A DNA stretch of 5,411 nt, taken from the NCBI GenBank assembly GCA_900550095.1, contig URRG01000182.1, positions 1 through 5,411 of the forward strand. Reading direction: 5' to 3'. A program made the translations under genes and the position numbers. Of the stretch, positions 1 to 5,411 are shown piece after piece (position 1 is the first letter of the stretch; every line of letters starts with the position of its first letter). This DNA comes from an uncultured Oscillospiraceae bacterium. GTDB lineage: Bacteria; Bacillota; Clostridia; Oscillospirales; Acutalibacteraceae. The notes beneath the pieces were generated by a model that saw nothing but the letters and a program-made list of their open reading frames with translations, had not been told where the DNA came from and did no database searches.

Positions 1-1
1 G

Positions 2-1024
2 AATCTTTTCAAGAGAGCGGAAAACAGCCGCATCATCATAGCCTCCTTCGCCTCCAATATAGGGCGTGTGCAGCAGATCATAAATTGCGCTGTCCGTTAC
101 GGAAGGAAGGTGGCGCTCTCCGGCCGTTCGATGGTGAACGTCATGGGGATCGCTGTGGAAATGGGGTATCTGGATGTCCCCGACGGCGTTTTGATCGATA
201 TCGATCTTCTGAACCGGTATCCTAAGGAAAAAGTAGTGCTGGTCACCACCGGCAGCCAGGGAGAGCCTATGAGCGCCCTGGCGCGTATGGCGTTCGCCGA
301 CCACAGAAAGGTGGAGGTAGGTCCCGGGGATTTTATCATTATTTCCGCCAGGCCCATACCGGGCAATGAAAAAACCGTCGGCAATGTGGTGGATGAACTG
401 ATGAAGCGCGGCTGTGAGGTCGTATATGAATCCATGTATGAGGTTCATGTGTCCGGTCACGCCTGCCAGGATGAGCTCAAAATCATGCAGGGCGTTGTGA
501 AGCCCAAGTATTTTATTCCCGTCCATGGGGAGCAGAAGATGCTCCGCAAGCACGCCGGATTGGCGGAAACCATGGGGATCCCCAGCAGTAATATCTATAT
601 CGGCGACATCGGCGATGTGGTGGAGATCAACGAAAACTATTTGAAAAAGGCCGGGACGGTGCCTGCGGGCCGTGTTCTGGTAGACGGCCTGGGAGTCGGC
701 GATGTGGGCAGTATCGTTTTGCGGGACCGCAAGCACCTGGGCGAGGACGGCCTGATCGTGGTTGTGTGCACCCTCTCTGAGGATGACGGGAGACTTGTTG
801 CAGGGCCGGATGTGGTCTCCAGAGGCTTCGTATATGTGCGCGAAAGCGAACCGCTTCTGGAAGACGCAAAGGTGCTGGTGCAGCAGATTCTGGAGAATTG
901 CTCGGAGAACGGCATCCATGACTGGGGAACTCTCAAGACCCGGATCCGGGACGGGCTTTCCCGCATGCTGTATGATAAGACCCGCCGCAGCCCGATGATC
1001 CTGCCGATCATCATGGAAGTTTGA
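2..1024 (+). CDS. rnj: Ribonuclease J, C-terminal part (5' end outside window)
   Basis: RNase J is a cytoplasmic metallo-beta-lactamase/beta-CASP ribonuclease with 5'-3' exonuclease and endonuclease activity in mRNA decay and rRNA maturation. The open frame continues to the left edge; the GTG at 68 is internal, because the codons before it read as normal RNase J sequence (IIIASFASNIGRVQQ). Visible motifs are SGRSM just after that, GSQGEP (nt 251-268), HVSGHA (446-463) and PVHGE (518-532). The histidines of SGHA and VHGE are 22 residues apart, matching His368 and His390 of B. subtilis RNase J1. On that alignment the 340 visible codons correspond to about residues 216-555, so the C-terminus is full length and ends in the typical ILPIIMEV. 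The N-terminal HxHxDH zinc motif lies outside the window, so catalytic competence cannot be fully checked. J1 versus J2 cannot be decided from this part. The next gene starts 63 bases downstream. Confidence 0.96.
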   Translation, partial: NLFKRAENSRIIIASFASNIGRVQQIINCAVRYGRKVALSGRSMVNVMGIAVEMGYLDVPDGVLIDIDLLNRYPKEKVVLVTTGSQGEPMSALARMAFADHRKVEVGPGDFIIISARPIPGNEKTVGNVVDELMKRGCEVVYESMYEVHVSGHACQDELKIMQGVVKPKYFIPVHGEQKMLRKHAGLAETMGIPSSNIYIGDIGDVVEINENYLKKAGTVPAGRVLVDGLGVGDVGSIVLRDRKHLGEDGLIVVVCTLSEDDGRLVAGPDVVSRGFVYVRESEPLLEDAKVLVQQILENCSENGIHDWGTLKTRIRDGLSRMLYDKTRRSPMILPIIMEV

Positions 1025-1073
1025 GGCGCTTTTCCGGAGATCTTCGGAAGAGATTGCTATAACGAAAGCATGA

Positions 1074-1080
1074 AAGGAGA
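1074..1080 (+). promoter_or_regulatory. Ribosome binding site of gdpP
   Basis: AAGGAGA lies 7 bases before the GTG at 1088 and so supports that non-ATG start. The ATG at 1081 directly abuts the site, is too close to be used from it, and lies in another frame. Confidence 0.8.
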
Positions 1081-1087
1081 ATGAGCG

Positions 1088-3061
1088 GTGAAAAAGAATG
1101 TGTGGAGCGCTTCACCGTCTTTCTTGATCCTGACGCTGCCCACCCTGTTTTTTTCCATAGCCTGCTGGATACGCGGTGACCGTCCTCTTGCCTATGCGGG
1201 CGGCGGCGTTTTCCTTCTGGAAGTCATAGCTCTTTTGGCGGTTATACTCCATTTCAGGAACCATATCCTTATGGCGGTAAAGGCCGCCAGACAGATTCTG
1301 GGGGTAGAGAATTACCAGGCGGTGGAAAGACTTTCGCTGCCTGTGGCAGTCGTGGGAGAGGCGGGAGACATCATTTGGTGCAATACAGCCTTTACCCAGG
1401 GAGTCAACGGCAAAAAAGAAGCCTTGGGAGAAAATATCCTGCGTTTTATCTACCCTAAAAACGTCCGGCAGGTGGTGGATGCCGAAGGGACGGATATTAC
1501 GGCCGGGGAGAAAAACTTCACCGTTTTCGGCGTAAGGGTCAAGAATATATACGTTCTCTATTTCATAGACGATACCTACTATAAAGAGATCAACCGTGTG
1601 TACACGGAAACCCGCCCCGTAGTGATGCTGGCTCATTTCGACAACCGGGAGGAGCTTTCGGGCGACGCCAGCGGAACAGAGGACGCCCGGATCACATCGC
1701 AGGTGGAATCCAAGCTCATGGAATGGGCTTCGGATATGAACGGCTTCTTTAAGCGTCTTTCCGGCGGCAGGTATTTGATACTGACGGATGAGATCCACAT
1801 CCGCGGCGCGGCGGAGAAGAGGTTTGAAATCCTCGATCAGATCCGCACCGTCAAGGCGGACGAATATACCAGCGCCACGGTCTCCATCGGCGTGGGCCGC
1901 GGCGCCGAAAACCTGAAGGAAGCGGAGCTGTGGGCCAGAAAGGCCTTGGATATGGCCCTCGGGCGGGGCGGCGACCAGGTGGCCGTCAAGCAGAAGGGCG
2001 ATACATACGAATTTTTCGGCGGACTTTCCAAAGGAGTCGAAAAGCGGGATAAGGTCCGCACCAGGGTTATTGCCGCTACGCTTTCGGATCATGTGCGCTC
2101 CAGCGACGCCGTGTTTATCATGGGGCACCGTTTTTCGGATTTAGATGCTATCGGGGCGGCGGTAGGTCTGTGGAGCGCAGTGACCAAGGCGCTTCAGAAG
2201 CCTGCCTATGTGGTGATCAATCGGGCACAGAGTCTGGCGGGGCCGATCCTCTCTTCTATGGAGGAAAAAAATCCGGATAAGAACATTTTTGTAGCGCCGC
2301 AGGACGCCATGGCTATGATTACGCCTAAATCCATGCTGGTGGTGGTGGATACCCATTCTCCTGATTTTGTGGAGAGCAGGGAGCTTCTGGACGCGGTTTC
2401 CCGGGTGGTGGTCATCGATCATCACCGAATGATGGTGCGGCACATCAAGAACGCCGTGGTGTTTTATCACGAGCCGTATGCCAGTTCAGCCAGTGAAATG
2501 GTTGCGGAATTGGTGCAGTATATAGGGGAGAACAGCCTTTCCCGCAGGGAAGCGGAGGCCCTTCTTTCCGGTATTATGCTGGATACGAAGAATTTTGTGC
2601 TGAAAACCGGTGTCCGTACTTTTGAAGCGGCCGCTTATCTCAGACGCCGTGGGGCGGATACTGTGGAGGTCAAGCGTATGTTCTCCGATTCCCCGGAGGC
2701 ATACAGGGCAAAGCATGAGATCGTGGCCTGCGCTGAAATCAGCGGACGCAGCGCATATGCCTGCGCCGCGAAGGAATTTCCCGAAATCCGCGTAACGGCT
2801 GCACAGGCGGCGGATGAGCTCCTTTCCATCCAGGGAGTGGCGGCTTCCTTTGTTCTTTTCTCCGATGCGGGAAGCATCAATATTTCCGCCCGGAGTCTGG
2901 GGGAAATGAACGTTCAGCTGGTCATGGAGCGGCTGGGCGGAGGCGGCCATCTGACCATGGCGGGCGCGCAGCTCAGAGACGTCACCATGGAAGAGGCTCT
3001 GGAAAAGGTGAAGGATGCCGTGCGGCAGCAGGAAGAGCTGGTAGTGCAGAAAACTGTATAA
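1088..3061 (+). CDS. gdpP: GdpP-type cyclic-di-AMP phosphodiesterase (membrane-anchored DHH/DHHA1 protein)
   Basis: GdpP (YybT) proteins hydrolyse cyclic-di-AMP to pApA and so influence potassium and osmotic balance, cell-wall stress and beta-lactam tolerance. The product is 657 residues, against 659 in B. subtilis. Domains in order: two hydrophobic membrane segments (about 10-28 and 36-56), a PAS-like region (about 75-165), a degenerate GGDEF domain (about 175-305) with GGRYL at the signature position but a normal SIGVGRG segment near its end, a DHH domain (about 335-500) and a DHHA1 domain (about 560-650). Predicted metal ligands are present: H347, D351 and D353 in GHRFSDLDAIG, D421 in VVDTHSP, D444-H445-H446, and D499 in GIMLDT. 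GGGGH at 617-621 is the DHHA1 substrate-binding signature. The GTG start is set by AAGGAGA 7 bases upstream. The catalytic domain should face the cytoplasm. PAS and GGDEF are likely regulatory: in B. subtilis, PAS binds heme and the GGDEF has weak ATPase activity. No truncation or frameshift is seen. Confidence 0.96.
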   Translation: MKKNVWSASPSFLILTLPTLFFSIACWIRGDRPLAYAGGGVFLLEVIALLAVILHFRNHILMAVKAARQILGVENYQAVERLSLPVAVVGEAGDIIWCNTAFTQGVNGKKEALGENILRFIYPKNVRQVVDAEGTDITAGEKNFTVFGVRVKNIYVLYFIDDTYYKEINRVYTETRPVVMLAHFDNREELSGDASGTEDARITSQVESKLMEWASDMNGFFKRLSGGRYLILTDEIHIRGAAEKRFEILDQIRTVKADEYTSATVSIGVGRGAENLKEAELWARKALDMALGRGGDQVAVKQKGDTYEFFGGLSKGVEKRDKVRTRVIAATLSDHVRSSDAVFIMGHRFSDLDAIGAAVGLWSAVTKALQKPAYVVINRAQSLAGPILSSMEEKNPDKNIFVAPQDAMAMITPKSMLVVVDTHSPDFVESRELLDAVSRVVVIDHHRMMVRHIKNAVVFYHEPYASSASEMVAELVQYIGENSLSRREAEALLSGIMLDTKNFVLKTGVRTFEAAAYLRRRGADTVEVKRMFSDSPEAYRAKHEIVACAEISGRSAYACAAKEFPEIRVTAAQAADELLSIQGVAASFVLFSDAGSINISARSLGEMNVQLVMERLGGGGHLTMAGAQLRDVTMEEALEKVKDAVRQQEELVVQKTV

Positions 3062-3062
3062 T
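3055..3062 (+). promoter_or_regulatory. Possible -10 element for an rplI promoter, overlapping the gdpP stop
   Basis: A perfect TATAAT (3057-3062) directly preceded by TG covers the gdpP stop codon TAA (3059-3061). A start about 7 bases downstream would give rplI a leader of roughly 38 bases containing its own GGAGGT. No recognisable TTGACA lies 16-18 bases upstream, and the TG sits one base too close for a standard extended -10. This is therefore a weak call that could be chance. Confidence 0.3.
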
Positions 3063-3106
3063 GTCCATATGCTTCAACATAGCGTAATAATAACGGAGGT
3101 AATAAA

Positions 3107-3553
3107 ATGAAAGTAGTATTGCTGGCAGATGTAAAGGGAGCCGGTAAAAAGGGCGAGCTTGTGACTGTTTCCGACGGATATGCAAGGAATTTCCTTTTCC
3201 CCCGGAAGCTGGCTAAGGAGGCCAACGCGCAGGCCATGAACGAGCTGAAGAACGCTGAGGAGGCCAAGGCATACAAAATCAAGGTGGATACGGAGAACGC
3301 CCAAAAGGCGGCGGCCATTATCAGCGGGAAGAGCGTGAAGCTTACAGCGAAATCCGGCCAGGGCGGCAAACTCTTCGGATCGGTCACATCCAAGGAAATC
3401 GCGGAAGCTCTGAAGAAGCAGCTTGGCGTGGAGGTGGACCGCCGGAAGATCGAATCCGGCGAGATCAAGGCCTTCGGCACCTACGTGTGCGAGATCAAGC
3501 TCTATGCGGGAATCTCCGCCAAGTTTTACACTGTAGTCGGAGAACAGGAATAA
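3107..3553 (+). CDS. rplI: Large ribosomal subunit protein bL9
   Basis: bL9 binds 23S rRNA near the base of the L1 stalk and helps maintain reading frame and translation fidelity. The product is 148 residues, the usual bacterial length. The N-terminal RNA-binding domain is recognisable from MKVVLLADVKGAGKKGELV and the following DGYARNFLFPRKLA (about residues 23-36). Next comes a charged, alanine-rich connecting helix (about 40-75), then the C-terminal domain (about 77-148), containing LFGSVTSKEIAEAL and ending near YTVVGEQE. In the family signature the glycine after NFLxxx is replaced by lysine (FPRKLA). The ATG start is certain: it matches the family N-terminus and follows GGAGGT (3095-3100) by 6 bases. 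It lies 45 bases after gdpP and is followed directly by a hairpin, which probably sets its level relative to dnaB. Confidence 0.98.
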   Translation: MKVVLLADVKGAGKKGELVTVSDGYARNFLFPRKLAKEANAQAMNELKNAEEAKAYKIKVDTENAQKAAAIISGKSVKLTAKSGQGGKLFGSVTSKEIAEALKKQLGVEVDRRKIESGEIKAFGTYVCEIKLYAGISAKFYTVVGEQE

Positions 3554-3560
3554 AAACTGC

Positions 3561-3594
3561 AGGGCAGAAGGAAAAGCGGATTTTCCTCTGCCCT
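3561..3594 (+). terminator. Hairpin after rplI, probable weak terminator or attenuator
   Basis: AGGGCAGA (3561-3568) pairs with TCTGCCCT (3587-3594), and GGAAAA (3570-3575) pairs with TTTTCC (3581-3586). This gives a 14-bp stem with one bulged A at 3569 and the 5-base loop GCGGA. It begins 7 bases after the rplI stop. The downstream tract is only CTTTGTG, too poor in T for a strong intrinsic terminator. Partial read-through into dnaB is likely; RNA 3'-end protection is an alternative role. Confidence 0.65.
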
Positions 3595-3673
3595 CTTTGT
3601 GTGGGGCCTTCCCGAAGGTAGGACACAGGGGAGGGCTGCTATTGCCAAGAGGATGAAAAGGAGGGAACTTGAG
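3595..3673 (+). other. dnaB leader region
   Basis: This is the 79-base stretch between the rplI hairpin and the dnaB start. It is G-rich and holds the dnaB ribosome binding site near its 3' end. I see no convincing -35/-10 pair, riboswitch-like fold or DnaA box (TTATCCACA type). The dnaB frame stays open back to a GTG at 3599, but the encoded residues (WGLPEGRTQGRAA...) do not resemble a DnaB N-terminus, so I treat the stretch as non-coding. Confidence 0.5.
3659..3665 (+). promoter_or_regulatory. Ribosome binding site that fixes the dnaB start
   Basis: AGGAGGG, with its GGAGG core at 3660-3664, lies 9 bases before the ATG at 3674. It falls downstream of the alternative in-frame starts GTG 3599 and ATG 3653, so it can serve only the 3674 start. 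Confidence 0.85.
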
Positions 3674-5050
3674 ATGGCGGAAACGGCGGTAAATCCATAC
3701 AGCGCGCTGAACCTGCCCTTTTCCCCCGAGGCGGAACAGTCCGTTCTGGGGGCTGTCCTGCTGGATTCCTCCTGCCTGGACCGTGTGGCGGAGCTCCTGC
3801 CCCGGCCTGAATATTTTTATCAGGTGAACAACAGCCTGATCTATTCCGTTATGCTGGATATGTTCACCATGGGTCTTCCGGTGGATTTTGTCACAGTACT
3901 GGAAAAATTGAAGGAACAAAGAGGATTTGACGAGGCCAGCGGGAAGACGTATCTTCTTCAGTTGGCCCAGTTGGTGCCGTCTATCAGCAATGTGGAGACA
4001 TACGCCAAGATCGTGCGGGACAAATACGATATCCGGACGCTGATCTCCACCGCCCGTGAAATCGTGGAAGAGGCTTCCGACGGCACGGCAGACGCTTCGG
4101 CCCTTCTGGATTCGGCTGAACAGCGTATTTTTGATATCCGCCGCGGCAAAAATATGCAAGGGCTCCAGCGGCTCAACGAAGTCATCGTGGAGACCTTTGA
4201 CCGGCTGGACAAGCTCAATTCTCCCGACAGCGATCAATATAAGGGCATCCCAACGGGCATCCGTGAACTGGACGAGACCATCACCGGCCTGAACCGGACG
4301 GACTTCATCCTTCTGGGGGCCCGGCCCGGCATGGGTAAAACCAGCTTCGCTTTGAATATCGCCCGCCATGCGGCGGTGAAGGCGGAAAGGACCGTGGCCG
4401 TATTTTCCCTGGAAATGGGCAAGGAACAGCTCTGTTCCCGCCTGCTTTCCACAGAGGCGCTGGTGGGCGGCACCAAGCTGCGCACGGGCAAGCTGGAGGA
4501 GGATGAATGGGTCCGTCTGATCGAAGCGGGCGATATACTTTCCAAGACGAAAATCTATTTGGATGACACTCCCTCGATTACGGTCCCGGAGATAAAAGCC
4601 AAACTCCGCAGGCTTCGGGATGTGGATCTGGTGATCATCGACTATCTGCAGCTGATGTCCAGTGCGAATCGGAAAAACGAGGGAAACCGCGTCCAGGAGA
4701 TTTCGGAGATCACCCGCGGTCTCAAGGTGATGGCGAAGGAGCTGAATATCCCCGTTCTCGCTCTTTCTCAGCTTGCCCGAGACAGCGAGAAGAGAGCGGG
4801 CAACCATCGGCCCATGCTTTCCGACCTGCGGGACTCCGGCTCTATCGAGCAGGATGCGGATATCGTTTTGTTTCTCTACCGCGAGGATTATTACTCCAGC
4901 GAGAAGGGGCCCAATGAGGAAAGCGACAAGAACTCCGGCGAGTGTATCGTGGCGAAGAACCGGCATGGCGAAACCAAGACGGTCCCCTTGCACTGGCAGG
5001 GCGAATTCATGCGCTTTACGGCCCAGGAGGTTGTACGCAGTGAGTATTGA
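3674..5050 (+). CDS. dnaB: Replicative DNA helicase DnaB (DnaC in Bacillus naming)
   Basis: DnaB is the hexameric ATP-driven 5'-3' helicase that unwinds DNA at the fork and recruits primase. Using the ATG at 3674 gives 458 residues, close to the 454 of B. subtilis DnaC, and an N-terminus leading into LPFSPEAEQSVLGAVL, where the family normally begins. The N-terminal primase-interacting domain spans about 12-115, then a linker and subunit-contact helix (about 140-185), then the RecA-like ATPase domain (about 190-450). Key residues: Walker A GARPGMGKTS at 215-224 (Lys222), catalytic Glu247 in FSLEM, Walker B IIDY at 321-324 (Asp323), Gln366 in LSQLAR, and the arginine-finger segment AKNRHGET at 427-434 (Arg430). 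No intein interrupts the ATPase motifs, a common insertion site in this family. A hairpin and a 120-base gap separate it from rplI, and its last 11 bases overlap tilS. No helicase loader gene is visible. Confidence 0.97.
   Translation: MAETAVNPYSALNLPFSPEAEQSVLGAVLLDSSCLDRVAELLPRPEYFYQVNNSLIYSVMLDMFTMGLPVDFVTVLEKLKEQRGFDEASGKTYLLQLAQLVPSISNVETYAKIVRDKYDIRTLISTAREIVEEASDGTADASALLDSAEQRIFDIRRGKNMQGLQRLNEVIVETFDRLDKLNSPDSDQYKGIPTGIRELDETITGLNRTDFILLGARPGMGKTSFALNIARHAAVKAERTVAVFSLEMGKEQLCSRLLSTEALVGGTKLRTGKLEEDEWVRLIEAGDILSKTKIYLDDTPSITVPEIKAKLRRLRDVDLVIIDYLQLMSSANRKNEGNRVQEISEITRGLKVMAKELNIPVLALSQLARDSEKRAGNHRPMLSDLRDSGSIEQDADIVLFLYREDYYSSEKGPNEESDKNSGECIVAKNRHGETKTVPLHWQGEFMRFTAQEVVRSEY
5025..5030 (+). 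promoter_or_regulatory. Ribosome binding site of tilS, inside dnaB
   Basis: AGGAGG lies 9 bases before the GTG at 5040 and within the last dnaB codons. It supports the overlapping tilS start and suggests translational coupling. Confidence 0.8.
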
Positions 5051-5411
5051 AGCGGACATCGTTGAGATCGAAGGGAAGATCCGCAGCCGGATTAAGGGAT
5101 TTTCCATGCTTCCGGCCGGCGCGAGAGTGCTCTGCGGTTTTTCAGGCGGGGCGGATTCCACCGTTCTCCTGCATTTTCTGTGGGAACACAGGGAAGAATA
5201 TACGATCTCTGTTTCCGCCGTGCATATAAACCATCTCCTTCGAGGGGAAGAGAGTGAGAGAGATCAAAGGACGGCGGAGGAATTCTGCCGGGGAAGAGGG
5301 ATCCCGCTGCAGATTTTCCGAAAAGATGTGAAGGCTTTTTCACAGAAAGAGGGGCTTTCTTTGGAAGAAGCCGGGCGGGAGATTCGATACGCCTGTTTCC
5401 GGAAGGCGGCT
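5040..5411 (+). CDS. tilS: tRNA(Ile)-lysidine synthetase, N-terminal part (3' end outside window)
   Basis: TilS uses ATP and lysine to convert C34 of the CAU-anticodon tRNA(Ile) to lysidine, so that it reads AUA as isoleucine. It is essential in most bacteria. The first 124 codons are visible: the PP-loop ATP-binding motif SGGADS at residues 35-40, HINHLLRGEES at 62-72, and EEAGREIRY at 109-117, all in the order and spacing of the N-terminal adenylation domain. The GTG at 5040 is chosen because AGGAGG lies 9 bases upstream and because TilS proteins usually have about 25-35 residues before the PP-loop. The ATG at 5107 would leave only 12 residues before it. The start overlaps the dnaB end by 11 bases in another frame. 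AUA codons occur in this window (for example 80-82 in rnj and 1157-1159 in gdpP), consistent with a need for the enzyme. The C-terminal tRNA-binding domains lie beyond the window. Confidence 0.94.
   Translation, partial: MSIEADIVEIEGKIRSRIKGFSMLPAGARVLCGFSGGADSTVLLHFLWEHREEYTISVSAVHINHLLRGEESERDQRTAEEFCRGRGIPLQIFRKDVKAFSQKEGLSLEEAGREIRYACFRKAA

Noticed and set aside
762..998. Short open frames inside rnj on both strands (for example 762-998 on +, 627-869 and 637-1014 on -)
   Set aside because: They are out of frame with a gene that has strong family motifs throughout and show no independent support.
1081..1087. ATG at 1081 as the gdpP start
   Set aside because: It is out of frame with gdpP and directly abuts the ribosome binding site; the GTG at 1088 fits both frame and spacing.
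1112..2128. A 338-codon minus-strand open frame within gdpP, with further ones at 2141-2470 and 2486-2950
   Set aside because: They lie in the same antisense register as gdpP and are separated only by its few TTA/TCA codons. They are by-products of codon bias.
3599..3673. N-terminal extension of dnaB from GTG 3599 or ATG 3653
   Set aside because: The added residues do not look like DnaB. GTG 3599 lies just beyond the hairpin with no ribosome binding site, and the strong AGGAGGG is placed for the ATG at 3674, which gives the normal family length.
3074..5161. A 695-codon open frame on the minus strand, with a GTG start preceded by AGGAG
   Set aside because: It is in exact antisense register with dnaB and rplI, and its openness is explained by the absence of TTA, CTA and TCA codons in those genes. 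The translation resembles no family I recognise and crosses three well-supported genes.
5047..5229. A 60-codon + strand open frame after dnaB
   Set aside because: It overlaps tilS in another frame, has no recognisable product, and tilS has clear PP-loop motifs in its own frame.
1..5411. Search for CRISPR repeats, insertion-sequence ends, tRNA genes, DnaA-box clusters, inteins and riboswitches
   Set aside because: Reading the window by eye gave no spaced direct repeats, terminal inverted repeats, cloverleaf sequence, DnaA-box cluster or interruption of the dnaB ATPase motifs. Non-coding DNA totals only about 230 bases.

Overview
This looks like an ordinary chromosomal housekeeping segment from a low-GC-phylum (Firmicutes) bacterium. 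The best guess is class Clostridia, probably a Lachnospiraceae-type gut anaerobe. The reasons are the conserved order gdpP-rplI-dnaB-tilS, strong AGGAGG-type ribosome binding sites before every start, a B. subtilis-like RNase J, and a moderately GC-rich sequence (mid-50s percent by eye). The genus cannot be fixed from the sequence alone. I see no mobile elements, CRISPR arrays, tRNA or rRNA genes, inteins or long repeats. I did not find an undescribed system.

Layout, all on the + strand: (1) positions 2-1024, the C-terminal 340 codons of ribonuclease J, cut by the left edge; (2) 1088-3061, a full-length GdpP-type cyclic-di-AMP phosphodiesterase (two membrane segments, PAS-like, degenerate GGDEF, DHH, DHHA1); (3) 3107-3553, ribosomal protein bL9; (4) a bulged 14-bp hairpin at 3561-3594 that looks like a weak terminator or attenuator; (5) 3674-5050, replicative helicase DnaB (DnaC in Bacillus naming), with the start placed 25 codons inside the longest open frame; (6) 5040-5411, the first 124 codons of the tRNA(Ile) lysidine synthetase TilS, which begins inside the end of dnaB and runs off the right edge.

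The gaps between genes are 63, 45 and 120 bases, followed by an 11-base overlap, so the genes are probably read as one transcript or as overlapping transcripts. The rplI-dnaB hairpin and a possible promoter at the end of gdpP could set different levels for different segments. The genes cover RNA turnover (RNase J), second-messenger breakdown (GdpP), translation (bL9, TilS) and replication (DnaB). This is a conserved neighbourhood rather than a single pathway.

The most distinctive observation is codon use. Of about 1603 codons in the first four genes, only three are TTA, CTA or TCA. That explains the very long but spurious antisense open frames, including one of 695 codons. The 124 visible tilS codons contain two TCA.
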